Assembly (NCBI GenBank): GCA_954871525.1
Contig: OX940864.1
Span: forward strand, 1,296,001-1,360,000
DNA: 64,000 nt
Direction: 5' to 3'
Source: Parietaria judaica
Taxonomy: Eukaryota > Streptophyta > Magnoliopsida > Rosales > Urticaceae
This document shows positions 21,533-33,616 of this stretch, one piece after another; the stretch's first letter is position 1; each line of letters starts with the position of its first letter. The position numbers and the translations under genes were made by a program. Under the pieces are notes generated by a model. The model was not told the DNA's origin, ran no database searches, and saw only the letters and a program-made list of their open reading frames with translations.

Positions 21533-22662
21533 TTTCAAGTAATTTGAATTTAGAAAGTGTAAGTTTTGTAACAAACCGGATAGAAAGTCATTGAAATTTA
21601 GTCGTTTTTGTTTATGTTAGACTGACGTGTAACCATGCATTTTCCGTTTTAGCTAAGACATAAAAAATGTCACGAAATTTAATCTATAAAACTTACAGAA
21701 GACTTATGTGACCACTTCGGGTTTGACTTATGAGACCACTTTGAGGTACTTATGGCATTAAAACTAAAAAACATTAAATCGAAGACATGTTTCACATGTG
21801 GCTTTTTCGTTTGTTTTGAGGTTGTATGTCGTTTGATGCTCTTTTGTCGTCTTTTTTCCTTTTCGTTTTGTGGTTCGTCTTTTGTTTTCTTTAAGGTTTC
21901 ATGTCGTTTTCAAATCCACTTTATATTTTTCCTCTCTTAGTAGAGGCCTAACACTCAACGGGCCCCGCTCTGGCTATAGTTGAGTAAGACCGGCGCGTTT
22001 TAGTCTTTAAATTTAAGCGTCTTAATATTTCTTTTATATATTAGTTTATTTAATTGAATACAAAAAAATTTGTTTTCAAATACTTTACCTAAAACTTCGG
22101 AAAAAAAAAAACGCGATAAATTCAAGGCTGCGAGTGACATACTCAACCATAAGCAATGGTTTTGTTGAACGCTATTAATGACAATAAAAATCGCGTGTCA
22201 CACAATAAAAAACCGGCCTTAAAATTGAAATGAATAGAAGTTCTTTTTGTATTATTATTACAATTTCTCGATCGCTTATCCCGATATAGTGCGAGCCGAT
22301 CGGAGGAGAGAATGCCGGGGATAATTTGAGGGGTCGAAACTCGTATCTGAAAATGTCGAGCTCAACAGGAATTGAAATAAATAAGTAAATAATATATCGG
22401 CGCGTGAGCTACGCGAGGCCGTGGTGCGTGAGGCAGGTCGAGACACTTGGCGGTGCTTTTTAAACTCTCTGCCGAAGCGTGATGGGTGGGTTGGTCATCA
22501 GCGTCATTCTATTGCTATGACACGACTCAGAGACCAATAAGTCGTTGTCACGTGTCTAGCGAGGCTGACGTGGCGCCATACCATCCGAGTCGGATCGCTT
22601 CTTCTGCTAGGGCATTTGTTTTTAAATTAAAAAGATGTTAATCAGTAAAATTAGTACTCGTC

Positions 22663-22700
<38 letters not shown>

Positions 22701-23218
22701 ATTGTTTTTTCCTTTTAAAATGGTTTTAATTTTAATAATTACATAAGTAAACAAAAATTTCATTCATAATACTACTACTAATTAAAGTAACCAATAAACA
22801 TTTCAAAGTTCCATATTTATTTTGTTTAATACACCCATCAGCTATCAATAAATCCGCAAAATCAGACTCTAAAAGTATGGTAAAAAACTTGGACCGGACA
22901 TTTACCGGTCCTAATAGGAGTAAACCCGCAATGTAATTATCGTTTTTCATGTCGTTTTATCGACTTTTAAGTATAAAAAGAAAAGAAAAAACTTATTAAC
23001 CAATTCAACATTACAAAATCATAGACTAAATTTTAAATAATCCTCGGCACTTTGAGCATCAATCAAGTGGTGAGCATAAAATATGAAGGGTTATTACCAG
23101 CATATGTTCCTGTTCTTTTGCAAACATCCGACTTATGTTCTCGTTTTTTTTTTTCGCGGCATATATTCCATAAGTCTTAAAACGTACTCAAAGTCAACCT
23201 CCGTTAACACTTCCGTCT
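21533..23218. other. 3' flank of Sec61 alpha and intergenic DNA
   Basis: The 3' UTR is probably within the first 150 bp. A small tandem pair (GACTTATG(T/A)GACCACTT) sits at about 21703-21745, and a TA microsatellite at 22666-22697. No coding region recognised. Confidence 0.5.
22666..22697. repeat. (TA)n microsatellite
   Basis: An uninterrupted TA dinucleotide run of about 32 bp. Confidence 0.9.
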
Positions 23219-23485
23219 ATGTCCGTTAGTTTGTCACGCCCTTAATACCGGCATATGTTCCCGTTCTTTTGCAAATATCCTACATATGTTCCCGTTCTTT
23301 CTATTTATGATTTTTTTTATCATTTAAAAAAAAGTACTATTTTTTTTCATTTTTTATTTTCTTAATAATATTTTTTTAGGCGATAAAAAGTACCATTTTT
23401 AGATGATACTAATTATTTTTAAGCGGTAAAATTACTCTTTTTACAAGCTCTCAAATCCTTAAGGGCGTGACAAACTAACGGACAT
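23219..23485. repeat. 267-bp segment bounded by a perfect 27-bp inverted repeat
   Basis: ATGTCCGTTAGTTTGTCACG and the next seven bases (23219-23245) recur as the exact reverse complement at 23459-23485, with 213 bp between. The right arm abuts the start of the NLR relic. No target duplication was recognised, so whether it is a MITE or a fold-back relic is open. Confidence 0.75.
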
Positions 23486-23900
23486 TGAAGCACAATGAAT
23501 CATAGGCGTGGTACTGTTACGACTGGTGTCCGTATCCGAAGGAGTGTCATTCCTTGGGAAGGAAGGCAACCATGATGGCAGCTCGCGTAGAGGATCTCCT
23601 CAACAGAGGGACCTTCCCGACTATATCATACATCTCCAGTCCTCCGAGGAGCATTCGTCTATTGGAGAGCTTTGAGTCGAGAGCTTCCGCTATTAGAGAC
23701 GTTGTGGAAGCTCTGAATATGGACGGTAGGGACCCCGTCGTCGTTCTCGGGATGAGTGGTATAAGATAGACCACGATGCTCAGAGAGATTTACAATGGCA
23801 AGGTCTTTCTAGTGGAGGTCAGCCGAGAGGAGAGCTACTTGGGCGAGGTCCAGAAGGAAATTGTCGACGCTCTTGGCTTGAAGCGCCTCTCGGAGCATGC
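23486..23900 (+). pseudogene. NLR (CC-NBS) fragment, broken P-loop
   Basis: One frame gives HSLGRKATMMAARVEDLL, FPTISYISSPPRSI, SFESRASAIRDVVEALNMDG, DPVVVLGMSGIR*TT and MLREIYNGKVFLVEVSREES, then LGEVQKEIVDALGLKRLSEH. This is the CC-NB-ARC junction and start of the NB-ARC domain of an RPS5-like NLR. Two in-frame nonsense codons are visible: one just before AWYC, and one replacing the catalytic Lys of the P-loop (GMSGIGKTT becomes GMSGIR*TT). No LRR follows; the homology ends at 23900 where a MAPKK fragment begins. It is the paralogue of the relic at 11935-16885. Confidence 0.85.
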
Positions 23901-24082
23901 TATATATTCTTTTTGTATATACTCATTTCTGTAGGTTCTCAAACATTTGATGTATCTTCATGATGAATAACACATTATTCACAGAGATTTAAAACCGTCA
24001 AATTTGCTTATCAACCATCGAGGAGAAGTCAAGATAACTAACTTCGGCGTGAGTGCGATAATGGAGAGTACGACATATCAAG
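23901..24082 (+). pseudogene. MAP kinase kinase exon fragment, copy 1
   Basis: An intron end (TTTCTGTAG) precedes [39 protein letters not shown] and [14 protein letters not shown] is the catalytic loop of MKK6/MKK2-type kinases; DFG is changed to NFG and one nonsense codon is present. Intron sequence is retained, so this is a genomic, not a processed, fragment. Confidence 0.8.
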
Positions 24083-24555
24083 CAAATTCTTTTTGTATAT
24101 ACTCATTTATGTAGGTTCTCAAACGTCTGATGTGTCTTCATCATGAAAAACACATTATCCACATAGACTTAAAACCGTCTAACTTGCTTATCAACCATCG
24201 AGGAGAAGTCAAGATAACTAACTTCGGCGTGAGTGCGATCATGGAGAGTACGTTTGGTCAAGCAAATACTTTTCTGGGCTGCACAATTTTGCACGTGCCA
24301 TCCCATCTGGGCTGTACAATTTTGCAGGTGCCATCCTACACATCATTAAGAGTCAGCTCATTTTTATTTTGCTATAAAGAAACCCTAATATAATGGTTTG
24401 TCAACGAGGAGCATGACTATTCGACGATCCCGCAGTTCCTCCGGCTCTACTCGCCGCTCGGCCTGGCCATTCAAGGACTGGAGGAGTATGTGAGGTATGT
24501 GAGGATGTTCAGTAGGATGAGTTTTAAGGCTCAGTATGAGAATTTGATAGAGTAA
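24083..24555 (+). pseudogene. MAP kinase kinase fragment copy 2 joined to a COG4 fragment
   Basis: Kinase part (24119-24270): [20 protein letters not shown] and [20 protein letters not shown], with HRD changed to HID and DFG to NFG. After about 130 bp there is an open stretch FVNEEHDYSTIPQFLRLYSP, LGLAIQGLEEYVRYVRMFSR, MSFKAQYENLIE (24392-24553), which matches the N-terminal part of plant COG4 (conserved oligomeric Golgi complex subunit 4), where RLYxPLGLxxxGLxxYV is typical. The unit is repeated downstream with a period of about 477 bp. Confidence 0.75.
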
Positions 24556-24559
24556 TGGA

Positions 24560-25060
24560 GAAATTCTTTTTGTATATACTCATTTTTGTAGGTTCTCAAA
24601 CGTCTGACGTGTCTTCATGATGAAAAACACATTCACAGAGACTTAAAACCGTCAAACTTGCTTATCAACCATCAAGGAGAAGTCATGATAACTAACTTCG
24701 GCGTGAGTGCGATCATGGAGAGTACGTTTGGTCAAGCAAATACTTTTCTGGGCTGCACAATTTTGCACGTGCCATCCCATTTGGGCTGTACAATTTTGCA
24801 GGTGTCATCCTACACATCATTAAGAGTCAGCTCATTTTTATTTTGCTATAAAAGAACCCTAATATAAAGGTTTGTCAACGAGGAGCATGACTATTCGACG
24901 ATCCCGCAGTTTCTCCGGCTCTACTCGCCGCTCGGCCTGGCCATTCAGGGACTGGAGGAGTATGTGAGGTATGTGAGGATGTTCAGTAGGATGAGTTTTA
25001 AGGCTCAGTATGAGAATTTGATAGAACTGATTGATCATAATTGATTAGCTGATGCGTATT
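24560..25060 (+). pseudogene. MAP kinase kinase fragment copy 3 joined to a COG4 fragment
   Basis: A near-identical repeat of the previous unit, with [14 protein letters not shown], one codon lost before [30 protein letters not shown], then the same COG4 segment from about 24875 continuing a few codons further (NLIELIDHN) to a stop. The DFG to NFG change is shared by all three copies and so predates the duplication. Confidence 0.75.
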
Positions 25061-25469
25061 TCATCTTATGCTTTAATAATTTGTTGAACACTGACATAGA
25101 AATTGCTATTTATATACTAATAATATTATTGCTTTCTTCGTATTTTTTTCATGTGAGACTTTCCAAATCCAAAAAAAATGTGTATAATCCAAGCAAACGA
25201 TTATTGATTATATATATATATATATATATATATAGCATAGGGTTCGATGTTTAAACTTTGAACTTTGAATACTTGCATATCCTGCAAGAGAGAGACTATG
25301 TAAGAAAAACGATGTATAAATGTTTAGGTCGATCATAAGTAAATTTGGAGATAATTAATGATGTCTTAAACGGTTGAAAAATGAGTGAACACAACAGAAA
25401 TATCAAGAAATGTCAATATACAAATATATATAATATGGTGGTAAATTATCTATGGAGGGATATAATGCA
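25061..25469. other. Intergenic; shares a segment with 38.05-38.16 kb
   Basis: 25095-25170 (ATTGCTATTTATATACTAA and following) matches 38073-38150 in the same orientation; that second copy also lies beside a COG4 fragment. A TA microsatellite is at 25209-25234. No gene seen. Confidence 0.6.
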
Positions 25470-25474
25470 TAGTA

Positions 25475-26140
25475 TGTTGGAAATAAGCATAGTAAATGAA
25501 ATTTGGTCTTCAAAGGAGCATTTACACACTCTGTTAAATCAGAGAAATGTTAAAAGATGTTATACACATTAAATCAGATCAAAACGGTTGAGAGCATTTA
25601 TAGACCTTTAAAACGTTACAGAGATTTAATGCTCAACATGCAAAATCGATTTGGAGATCAGATAACGTTTTTCTGGTATTGATTGTATCCATCAATTCGA
25701 ATCCTCAAGTCGCCCCTATAAATGGACAGGGAACTCGGTTAGTTTCGACACACCAAAAAACTCACAAAAACACATAAATATTTTTCCAGAAATTTTTTCT
25801 TTCGATTCGCTTCCCTTGCTCTGCGGTTCGAATTTTCTAGGGTCTTAGAAACTTGTGGGTAATAGAGGACTTACAGTTCGGTTTGCCGGAGTCTTCGATC
25901 GTGCTAAGAAGACTTGGTTTGCCATTGTATCCTGGGAAGGAGACGGCCGACGATCTCAGCACCACCGTGAGAGGCCGAATCTGCTTTAAGGAAAGTGTTC
26001 GTCACGCCTTGACTTTTCTCTTCTTCATTTCTCTATCCGTGAAGCATTCCGCCGTTGCAGATCTCTACGACTCGAGGTACGCCTCTCTTTCTTTGTTCAA
26101 ATCACAGAATTTCACTCTAAATATCGCAATATAAGAACCC
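25475..26140 (+). mobile_element. Diverged LTR related to the 12102 family (right end uncertain)
   Basis: It starts TGTTGGAAATAAGC, has a TATA box (CCCCTATAAATGGACAG, near 25712) followed by TTTCGACACACCA, and later TGTATCCTGGGAAGGAGACG and CTGCTTTAAGGAAAGTGTTC. These are the same ordered landmarks as in the LTRs at 12102 and 15641. The right boundary and a target duplication were not found, so it may be truncated. The 93-codon frame inside is LTR sequence. Confidence 0.6.
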
Positions 26141-28488
26141 TATACCTATCATACTATTGGTGGGGTTTGAGCAATGTAACAAAATGAATATTTTTTACTT
26201 AAAAATTACAATTATTTTACAATTGAAATACAATTATTTTACTTAACAATTAATCGGCATAAATAGTTAGTCGCTATTAAAAACTTATAATTTACTTGTC
26301 AATTAACCTGTAAAACTAGATCAGTAGTCGATGATTATCGGTCCTTTGAAATTTTTGTCGGGTATCAGCCTAATGTTGAGTAACACATTAATATATAATT
26401 AAGACTTACATTTCTTCTATACTTACAAATTAACAGATTAAAAAAATATATAAAAATTGGAGCCATCGGCATCACGCTCTAATATAAAAAAAAGTTACCC
26501 AAATGCTTATTTATTTGTCATCAAAGTCATATTATATATCAACTGGTTTTGATGCATTATTAATTAATAAAATTAAAATGATATTTTTTTTTTACCGTAT
26601 AATAAGTAAAGACCACGATGAGATCATTAACTTGGATCTCCAAACAAGAGATTATTCTAATTGAAATGGTGACAGTTATCATAAGATGCCATCGGATTTT
26701 TTAATTTCAAGTTGCTAAATGTAGTATTAGTTGACGATAAGAATAAAACAGCTCATGTTTCGTATGATTATCCAAACATATACTTACCATATTTTTATTT
26801 ATTTGATCAAAAACTCACTTATTATTTATACAAATTTAAATACCAAGTTTGAAAACCGCCCGTATGAGAATATTATTAGATTAAAATATTAAATCAAAGG
26901 TTGCTTGAATCTATCTATCTGTATTCTATATCCTAGTATGTATATTATGTTAGTTCATTTGTATTGCTTATTGGTTCTAAAATGACTGTATTTTTAATAT
27001 TATATATATATGCTTATAATTAATAATGAAAGTCTAATTTGCACATGCAATTAATTTAGAATGTTGCAAATTGGGATTGGTTAATCAAATAATTTGGTTT
27101 AGTGTCAGGTTGGAATATACAATAATATTCTATATGCATAACGTAACGACTCCAAATATCCAAATAAATTATAATAAATAATTGCATATATACAAGTGGA
27201 TTTGGTATTTTAAATAGTTATTACTAGTAGTTGTTTAAAATTCCAACATGTTGCAAGATTATTTATTACCTACTTGTGTTGTGATAAATGACGACAAAAA
27301 TGAAGGACTTTTTATTATTCAAAACTGTCGTCTCAGTAAACACAAAATTATTTTATGAATAAAAATTCCTAATGGTCCTAAATAGCAATTCTAATATTAT
27401 ATAAAATTATAAGTATATTATTTAGCCCAAAATATTATCTCTAGGCCATCTAATAAAAAATAAAATTGAATTTCTTACTTTTCAACTCATATAGGTCTCT
27501 CAAATATATATAGGTAAATTAAAAAAAAAAAATTGACGTTATTTCTATTTTGCACTACTAAATACTAATGATATTATGAAAGTAAATATAAAATATAAAA
27601 AAAATTACATGAGGATAAAATATGAGAAACAAATATACCTTTTAACCGTATGTAAAAACTTCGAATATTATAGTATATATTTATTTGTCACAAACTATAG
27701 TATAATATATATAGAATATGGTCAGTATTTTCAGTAGATTCAACTTTTTAAAATAGATTTTTCGATACAACGACAATTCATATTCCAGTTGTCTTGACCC
27801 TTGACCATTCTACCTTCTTTCAACTTTACAAGTAAATTCCTATTATACCCTTCATCAACCACAATTAATGACACGTTTAGTTGTACATTTGTACTAGCAT
27901 GATGCATGCAAATCTGGAGACCTATTTTCGTCAATACACGTGCGTTGCATTCACATATACATACTTACCAATCCATTAATAGCAATAATTACGTCTCATC
28001 CAATTGGACCAATTCCAAACCATCTCTATAATTACAAATTTACAATTACAAATATCAATTTCCAAAACTAACATTTTCTCACGACTCTCATTTGCGGCAT
28101 AAATACTGAATATTTTATTTCTGTAACATACACTTATTTTTCAGACAAAGCTTTCAGTGACTGTTATTTTATTTTTATGTATACAATTTCATCCATATTT
28201 TGTTAAAGTTTCATAATATATAAAATTTGTATATAAAAAAAACAAATGTTTAAGATTCGATCGAAATGGTGAACAGAATTTTAAAAATATACAATATAAT
28301 AGATAGCGACTTTAGAAATAAAAATTGAATTTATGCTATTAAAATATCAAATACTTATGTTGCTTAAAGAAACACAAATAAACGATAAGCTTTGTTTATT
28401 CTGAATTCCGCTCTCTTGATGTCAAATTGTGAAAGTAATACGTATGTTTTTTTCTTTCTTTCAAAATTTAATATGTCGCCTATAATAC
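26141..28488. other. Long AT-rich intergenic stretch, nothing recognised
   Basis: About 2.3 kb of very AT-rich DNA with short homopolymers. No coding frame with family resemblance on either strand and no clear element termini. Confidence 0.6.
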
Positions 28489-28489
28489 A

Positions 28490-29253
28490 TAGGGCTGAAA
28501 TAATTATCCGCCATCCGCTGATCGCAACCATATCATATTCGCTCCGTTACGAATTATCCGCATATTTGTCCATTTTTAATTAGCCACTTAATATGGTTAT
28601 GGATATCCGCAACTGCTTTTTAGAATTGGATTGGTTAATGGTTATATTTTTCAGTTTTAATTGGATATCCGCTTCAACCGCAACCAGTTTTAAAAATAAA
28701 AAATAAATATATATTACAAATTATATATTCTTTATTTTATTTTGTTAGTGCTTAAATGTCGTTGGATGTTATTGGTTAGTGCTTAGTGTCGTTTATTATA
28801 TACATGTCCTAATCCACATTCCCTTATAAATTAGACCTAGGTAGGTTATTCACTTATTTGAGATTTTTCTTTTTTTAATTCTTTGTGATAGAAAAATGTT
28901 GTATATGTTTTTGTGGTCTTTTATGTCGTATAAATATTAGAGTGTGTAAATAGTTTGGTTTGGTTATTTATGAAATATTATCTATGACATTTTTGAAAGT
29001 TTATGTTTCACCATTCCTGTTATATTTTTACGTATGATGTATTTGTTTTTTCACTAACAAAATTAATTGGATAATATCCGCTATCCGCCTTAAATTAACT
29101 AATTCGGTCCGCTAACCGCTAAACGCATTTCAAGTGGATAATTGAAAAAAAATGGTTAGTGGATACAATTATTTTATATCCACATATGTGGATACAGTTG
29201 GTCAACTTAGTTGGTCAACTTGCCAATATCCTATCCTGTCCAGTTTCACCTAT
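28490..29253. mobile_element. hAT-like element relic (TAGGGCTG... type)
   Basis: It begins TAGGGCTGAAATAATT and ends CAGTTTCACCTA (imperfect terminal inverted repeats). Inside are repeats of (T)ATCCGC and its relatives, a composition shared with the better-defined element at 45311-45862. No clean 8-bp target duplication was found, so boundaries are approximate. Confidence 0.4.
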
Positions 29254-29757
29254 ACCAAAAAAAAAAATGTAAAACACATGATCTATTTAATAGTATTTTT
29301 TTAACTATTTAATAAAATCAATGTATTAAATTAGGGTTTACAATGAAACACTAAATTTTTTTAAAAAAATTTGAAAAAAAATTTGACAAAAAACTCTAAA
29401 TTGAATAACTCGTTGCGCACGAGTTAAAAAAATTCGTTTTTTGTAACGTACCACAAATAAAAATGAACGGTCAAAATGCAACAAACAAATACATAATTTG
29501 TGAAGAATAATATAATGACGTAAAGACAAAAAATAATAATAATAAATAAATAGATCTCTCTGTGTGACAACTGACAAAATCATTGCCGGTATTTAAATAT
29601 GAATTTCCCGGGAAGCCCACCTCTCAATGATACCAAAATCATCTTCCGAATCTACTCTCTTGCTTCGTTCATGCTCTAATCCGTTTGTTTCCCGAGAAAA
29701 CTCCTGCCTCGTGTCTGGGAAAGTTTCCAGCTTTCCCAGACCGGAGCACTCTCAGCA
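29254..29757 (+). other. Promoter and leader of the MSL gene
   Basis: A TATA-like TATTTAAATATG is at about 29590. Upstream ATGs at 29627 and 29685 open frames that run out of frame into the MSL coding region (to 29908 and 30158). If the transcript starts upstream of them they would reduce MSL translation; the start site is unknown. Confidence 0.4.
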
Positions 29758-32700
29758 ATGGCGGCCACCGCCGACAAGAAAGCTGCGAGCGACGTCGTTC
29801 TGCAGGTCTCGAGCTCCGAAGACGAAGCTCCCGCGGCTATCGGAGCATCTCCGACGAACCCCTTTCACTCTCAGAGAATCTCCCAAGCTGGGTCTTCGTC
29901 AAAGCTGAGCAAAGACCCGAGCTTCGAGCTCACAGTCCAGACCTCGAACCTCGCGAAACCCCCGACCGGAACGGTCACGAAACGCCCCTCGCTTCCCCGG
30001 TCAACGCTCTCCAAGCCCAAGTCAAGGCTCGTCGAGCCGCCGCCGTACGCCGCCGCCGAGGCGAAGGAGCCGTTGAAGTCGGGCTCGAGCTCGTCGACTC
30101 CGGCGAGGGAGTCGCAGAAGTCGGCTCCGATTACTCCGAAGACGCCGTTGATCGGTGAAGACGAAGAGGACGATGAGGAGGTCTACAAGACAGCGAATCT
30201 GAAGCTCACCCAGATCACCAAGAGCTCGAAGAAAGTCAAGCCCTTGATGCTCGTCGAGTGGGTGCTCTTCGTTCTGATCGTCGGGGTTCTGATCGCGAGC
30301 TTGACATGGAATCATCTCCATAGCCAAAAGAGCTTGATTTGGCAGCTCGAGCTCTGGAGATGGTGCGTTCTGGTTCTGGTCATCTTCTGCGGGAGATTAT
30401 TCTCCGAGTGGTTCATCAACCTCCTCATCTTCTTGATCGAGCGAAACTTCCTGTTCAGAAAGAAGGTTCTCTACTTCGTCTACGGCTTGCGAAAGAGCGT
30501 TCAGGTCTTCATCTGGATCGCTCTGATCCTCTTAGCTTGGGTCCTGCTCATCAGAGGAAGTGAAGTGAAGCGGTCGAAGGACACCATTAAAGCTCTGAAC
30601 TACATCACCAGAGGTCTGGCCTCGTGCCTGATCGGGGCCGCGATTTGGGTGGCGAAGAATCTCCTCGTGAAGCTCTCGGCGACGTCGTTCCAGACGACGC
30701 GGTTCTTCGACCGGATTCAGGAGTCGCTCTTCCACCAGTACACGCTGCGGACGCTGTCGGGGCCGCCGCTGATGGAGATGGCCGAGAGTGTCGGGATGAG
30801 CCCCGCGAACGCGGGGCGGCTGAGCTTTAAGAACTTGAAGAAGGAGAAGGGCGAGGAGAAGCGGGCCGGGAAGGAGGAGGTGATCGACGTGGAGCGGCTG
30901 AAGAAGATGAAGCAGGAGAAGGTCTCGGCGTGGACGATCAAGGGGTTGATAGACGTGATCCGAGAGACGGGGCTGTCCACGATTGCGGAGTCGCTGGAGG
31001 ACGACGACGGGGATGTGGATTACGAGCGCGTGAAGGGGGAGGAGGAGATTACGAGCGAGTGGGAGGCGCAGGCTGCGGCGTACCGGATCTTTCAGAACGT
31101 GAGCCGGTCTGGAAAAAAGTGAGGAAAAACGCAAACTCTCTGTCTCTTTAATTTTTCGGGTTTTATGGAAATTTCTTGAGGGATTTTCGATTCGGATCGA
31201 ATGTAGGTACATTGAGGAAGAAGATCTTTTGCGGTTCTTGAAGAAAGAGGAAGTCGATCTCGTGTTTCCAAAGTTTGAAGGAGCTGTGGAAACTGGGAAG
31301 ATTAAGAGGAAGTCTTTGAAGAATTGGCTGGTGAGTTCTTCCGATTCGAATACTTATTTTCGTATTTTTCTTTGTCGAAATATCATACAAAGCGATTCTT
31401 CATTCATGAAAACCTGTCCAAATCCGAACGAAATTTTGCCAACGGGGTTCTAAATCAGTATTTTTATGGTCTCGGTTCATGAAAAACATTTTTTACGAAG
31501 GTATTGGGACGCAGAAGGAGTTTCTTAAGCTCCAAGGAAACCGGGGCCAGGAGGAAAAACCGTTAAATTCCTGGTTCTCGATTTCACTCGCACGTTTCGT
31601 ACTTCTTATTGAAATTTCAGACAAATCGGATTGTCATTCATGATAAACTGTCTAAACCGAATAAAACTTTGCCAACAGTCTAAATCTGAATCTAAATTCC
31701 CTGTTTGAAGTAAGTATTTTTACCAGTCTTGCTTCCCGATTATTTTTTACTAAGATACTGGGAAGCGAAGGAGTTTCTAAAGCTCCGAAGAAACGGGGGG
31801 CCGGAGGGAAAAACTGTCATAATCCCGGTTCCCGATTGGGGAGCTTGACAAGAATTAGCTTGTTTGGAGCTCGATTTTGAGCCGGACGCTGCTCGTTAAA
31901 TTTGGATATTGTTATCTGAGAATATTCTGAAGTTTACCTTATTTTTCTGCAGGTGAACGTTTATTGCGAGCGCAAATCACTGGTTCATTCGTTAAACGAC
32001 ACGAAAACGGCCATAGAGGAGCTGAACAGGATCTCCTCGGTGATCGTCGTTTTCATAATACTTATCGTGTGGCTAATCCTGATGGAACTGCTGACGACGC
32101 AAGTGCTCGTGTTCGTCTCGTCTCAGCTTCTTCTTGTCGTGTTCGTGTTTGGTAACACTGCCAAGACCGTCTTTGAGGCCATCGTATTTGTGTTCATCAT
32201 GCACCCTTTTGACGTCGGAGATCGCTGTGTCGTCGATGGAGTTCAGGCAAATCTCTAACTTTGGGTTGTCACTTTCTTTCAATGATCGTGTTTTAACCAA
32301 ACTTGTTTGACGGAGGAGTGAGATCGAGAACCGGGATTTGACCCTTTTTCCTCCCTTCCCCGGTTTCCTTGGGCTTTAAAAATCCTTCTCGTCACAGGAT
32401 CTGTTTTGGAAAATTTGTTTTTTGGGAACCAGAACCAGTAAAAATACTCATCCAAAACCGGTACCGGAACCAGAATCACCCATATTTTTTTTAAATTATA
32501 TTAGGAAAAAAAAACAATTGGGACCGGGAATTCCCGTTGTTTTAAAAAAAAATCCCCATTTTTTATACCGGTTTATGGCGTATTGTATTGCAGATGGTTG
32601 TAGAAGAGATGAACATTTTGACGACGGTTTTCTTGAGATACGACAACGAGAAGATTTTCTACCCGAACTCTGTTTTAGCGACGAAAGCGATCAGCAACTT

Positions 32701-33616
32701 CTACAGAAGTCCGGAAATGGGCGACGGCGTTGAGTTCGCAGTTGATTTCTCGACGTCGATAGAGACCATCGCAGCGCTGAAGGCCAAAGTCAAAGCGTAT
32801 GTTCATCCTGCTTTCTTGACTATTTCATAGAAGCTTCCTCTGTATATTCATTCCAATGTATAGAAACTTCACTTTCTAAAGCATATATCTCATTCCACAT
32901 TGAATCAAACACGGTTTCCGACGCAAAATTCGGCCAACCGGCATTCACTAACGTGATGCCGAGAAACACTAAACAATGCAAAGCAAGACAAGACAAGACA
33001 AAGCATAAAACTCCACAGCACGGGCGGCTGTAGGATCGACAATAACCCCGATCACGTAAGCTAGTAAATGACCAAAATACCCTTGGTAAAATAATTGACC
33101 AAAAACACCTCTAAAAGCACAAAGGACTAGTTGTGCTGCTTGTGCAGGACTAAATGACCATCTTGCCCTCCTCTAATGATTAGTAATTCCGGCTCTATCA
33201 CGTATTTTATTGCGATGCGAACTATATTGTGCTCGAATCGTTTTCGGGTACTAGTCCATTTAGTGAAGAAAAACGGAGTTTATTGTACTTCCGATAAAAC
33301 AGTTAGTATTTCTTATTTCACATAAAGAAAATAAAACTTTAGGTATTTGGAGAGCAAGCCGCTATATTGGCGGCCCGGGCACAGCGTGGTGGTGAAGGAC
33401 ATCGTGGACGTGAACAAGATGACGATCGGGCTTTACGTGACACACACGATTAACTTCCAGAACTACGGCGACAAGAGCAGCCGAAGATCCGAGCTTGTGC
33501 TCGAGCTCAAGAGGATCTTCGAGGAGCTCGGGATCCAATACCGCCTTCTTCCTCAGCAAGTCCACGTCACCTACGCTGGATCCACCAACCCGACTGTTCC
33601 TCCGCCGTGGCAGTGA
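29758..33616 (+). CDS. MSL10: MscS-like mechanosensitive ion channel (MSL10 type), 751 aa
   Basis: Five exons: 29758-31118, 31207-31330, 31953-32246, 32594-32796 and 33343-33616 (2256 nt). The N-terminal soluble domain (about 1-160) is Ser/Pro-rich with an acidic patch (GEDEEDDEE). Membrane segments lie at about 164-184, 202-222, 246-266 and 285-306; the last two, including the pore-lining MscS helix, lie in about 515-590 and end in MHPFDVGDRCVVDGV. The beta domain follows (VEEMNILTTVFLRYDNEKIF), ending TVPPPWQ. Class II MSL proteins are plasma-membrane channels opened by membrane tension; Arabidopsis MSL10 is 734 aa. Intron 3 uses a GC donor (CAG|GCAAAT ... TTGCAG), the only one joining DGVQ to MVVEEMN. 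The frame is intact throughout. MSL9 or another class II member is possible. A 3' UTR intron (donor near 33632, acceptor 33719) may exist. Confidence 0.92.

Noticed and set aside
31119..31206. Reading MSL10 as a 454-residue protein ending at the first stop
   Set aside because: The stop is intronic; splicing joins to exons encoding the MscS pore and beta domain.
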